Part shown: in pieces, positions 62,649 to 64,000 of the stretch
Layout of the letters: every line of letters starts with the position of its first letter
Numbering within the stretch: position 1 is the stretch's first letter
Assembly (NCBI RefSeq): GCF_900106055.1
Contig: NZ_LT629792.1
Coordinates: 1,178,001 to 1,242,000 of the forward strand
DNA: 64,000 bases
DNA from: Schaalia radingae
Lineage (GTDB): Bacteria; Actinomycetota; Actinomycetes; Actinomycetales; Actinomycetaceae
Direction: 5' to 3'
Notes under the pieces: model-generated
Told to the model about the DNA's origin: nothing
Database searches by the model: none
The model's input: the letters and a program-made list of their open reading frames with translations, nothing else
Position numbers and translations under genes: made by a program

Positions 62649-63552
62649 GCTGGTTGAAGCACCTGAACTCGTGACAAGTGTGGCGAAGAAGCCTCGGCGC
62701 ACACATTTGAAGAAGCGTCCAGGGCGTGCGGTGATGTGGTATGCATGCGCAATTGTCGCGTGCTCCACGATGCTGCTTCCGCTGTTGTGGATGATCACGA
62801 TCTCGTTGAAGTCGAATTCCACCGTCTTCGAAGTTCCGCCCTCATTCCTCCCGGATGAATGGGTCTGGTCCAACTTCATCGAAGGCCCACGAATCATCAA
62901 GTTCCCACGCCTGTTCGTCAATACGCTGATCATTTCCCTGCTCAGCACCTTCGGCGGCGTTCTGACCTCGATGATGGCTGGCTACGCGCTGGCACGCCTG
63001 CGCTTCAAGGGCCGCAGAGTGTTCTTCTACATCTTTGTTGGTTCCATGCTGCTGCCCGGAATTGTTGGCATCATCCCCCTGTTCCAGCTGTTCAGGGATA
63101 TCGGATGGTATGACACGTGGTTCCCGCTGATCGTACCTGCATTCCTGGGCGGTAACCCACTCTTCATCTTCCTGGCTCGTCAGTACTTCCTAGCGATTCC
63201 CATGCAGATTGATGAATCTGCAAAGGTCGATGGAGCAGGACACATTCGAATCTTCTTTTCGATCATGTTGCCCATGACGAAGCCGGCGTGGATCGCAATG
63301 GTCATCATGGCCTTCCAGGGAGCATGGAACGATTATCTCAATCCACTCATTTACCTGAACTCCACTGACAAGTGGACACTGGCGCTGGGCATGTCATCAT
63401 TCGTGTCGGGTTTCGCAAGTGAAGCTCCGGACTGGTCGAAGTACATGGCAACCAACCTGTTGTACATGCTTCCACCTCTTCTGATCTTCCTCTTCGCTCA
63501 GCGTTACTTCATTGAAGGCTTGAGCGCCCTCGGAAACACATCTCAAAAGTAG
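62635..63552 (+). CDS. ABC sugar transporter permease 2 (MalG type)
   Basis: Second CUT1-family permease (305 residues, six helices), forming a heterodimer with the preceding protein. MLLPLLWMITISLKS is the first-helix signature, ESAKVDGAGHIRIFFSIMLP the EAA loop, and WNDYLNPLIYL a recurring MalG-type motif. GGAGG precedes the ATG by about seven bases, inside the first permease gene. Confidence 0.95.
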   Translation: MSKSELVEAPELVTSVAKKPRRTHLKKRPGRAVMWYACAIVACSTMLLPLLWMITISLKSNSTVFEVPPSFLPDEWVWSNFIEGPRIIKFPRLFVNTLIISLLSTFGGVLTSMMAGYALARLRFKGRRVFFYIFVGSMLLPGIVGIIPLFQLFRDIGWYDTWFPLIVPAFLGGNPLFIFLARQYFLAIPMQIDESAKVDGAGHIRIFFSIMLPMTKPAWIAMVIMAFQGAWNDYLNPLIYLNSTDKWTLALGMSSFVSGFASEAPDWSKYMATNLLYMLPPLLIFLFAQRYFIEGLSALGNTSQK

Positions 63553-63587
63553 AAGTCCAATCACAGGAAATATGAAAGGAGTCGACG

Positions 63588-64000
63588 ATGACAATCCGAC
63601 GCACAGGACGGAGGATGGCCGCTGTCGGCACAGCCATCGCTCTTCCACTCACCATGGTTGCCTGCAGCTCAGGAGGCAGTGAATCCGGCGAAAGCGGTGA
63701 ACCGCCTGCATCAGCTGAAGGCACCGTCAACTACATGACGTGGGAATCCATCGAAACCAACAACTTGTTCGACAAGATTGTGGCAGAAAAGTGGGACAAC
63801 CCGGACATCACTATCAACCGTGTTGACGCGCCTTCCGGCGACTACTCGCAGAAACTCGGTTCACTGGCTCAGGCCCAGAAACTGCCCGATATCTTCTGGT
63901 GCGGTAACGATACTGAGCAGCAGTACACCAAGATGGGAATCCTGACAGACTGGACCGACAAGATTGCGTCCGACTTTAAGGAAGGCGAGCTGGGCTTCCT
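63588..64000 (+). CDS. sugar ABC transporter substrate-binding lipoprotein (partial)
   Basis: Start of an extracellular solute-binding protein; the 3' end lies beyond the window (about 137 codons visible). The signal peptide MTIRRTGRRMAAVGTAIALP ends in a lipobox-like LTMVAC, so Cys26 would be lipid-modified, followed by a Ser/Gly/Glu linker. GTVNYMTWESIE...FDKIVAEKW and QKLGSLAQAQKLPDIFW are typical of CUT1 binding proteins. AAAGGAG precedes the ATG by seven bases, 35 bases after the permease. Together with GH125 and the two permeases it forms the mannoside uptake operon. Confidence 0.92.
   Translation, partial: MTIRRTGRRMAAVGTAIALPLTMVACSSGGSESGESGEPPASAEGTVNYMTWESIETNNLFDKIVAEKWDNPDITINRVDAPSGDYSQKLGSLAQAQKLPDIFWCGNDTEQQYTKMGILTDWTDKIASDFKEGELGF

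Overview
The window comes from a moderately GC-rich actinobacterium, most likely a member of the Actinomycetaceae (Actinomyces/Schaalia-like). The evidence is: WhiA; OpcA beside zwf; a type I glutamine synthetase with an adenylylation-site motif; the order uvrC-rapZ-yvcK-whiA-gap-pgk-tpiA-secG; the order xerD-parA-scpA-scpB-rluB-tyrA-cmk; and many start codons that sit 6-7 bases behind a -10 hexamer, as in leaderless actinobacterial mRNAs. The assignment rests on gene content only.

Layout. 1-3.6 kb: ROK sugar kinase, CutC, a small membrane protein and a GH13 alpha-glucosidase. 3.6-9.5 kb: uvrB, then a yybP-ykoY (Mn2+) riboswitch in front of a TerC-family protein and a P-type ATPase. 9.5-17.5 kb: alpha/beta hydrolase, YciI-like protein, uvrA, two Gfo/Idh/MocA oxidoreductases and an acyl-CoA synthetase. 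17.6-29.2 kb: glnA, uvrC, purT, rapZ, yvcK, whiA, then the lower-glycolysis cluster gap-pgk-tpiA-secG. 29.3-34.7 kb (minus strand): tkt, zwf, opcA, pgl, the oxidative pentose phosphate cluster without the usual tal. 34.9-40.8 kb: chromosome segregation and rRNA modification genes, tyrA and cmk. 40.7-44.4 kb: RarD-like transporter, sugar O-acetyltransferase, tRNA-Pro(GGG), a decayed O-methyltransferase and a DUF2804 protein. 44.6-51.4 kb: a TetR/ABC-FtsX unit and a tesB / 2-hydroxyacid dehydrogenase / DegT-like operon. 51.5-55.3 kb: a lone PTS EIIB-like protein, malQ, dps, then stand-alone PTS EIIA and EIIB. 55.5-60.2 kb: two large metallopeptidases (PepN, M13). 60.3-64 kb: GH125 alpha-mannosidase with an ABC sugar transporter whose binding protein runs off the window.

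The genes describe a carbohydrate-using organism. Alpha-glucosidase, MalQ, PTS parts and a mannoside uptake/cleavage operon feed glycolysis and the pentose phosphate route, with RapZ/YvcK/WhiA as cell-envelope and division regulators alongside. The most interesting parts are the manganese-riboswitch export operon, the repeated leaderless-promoter architecture, the three transporter-less PTS domains around malQ/dps, and the very large extracellular domain of the TetR-linked ABC protein. No CRISPR array, insertion sequence or prophage was seen. No gene-free stretch exceeds about 300 bases.
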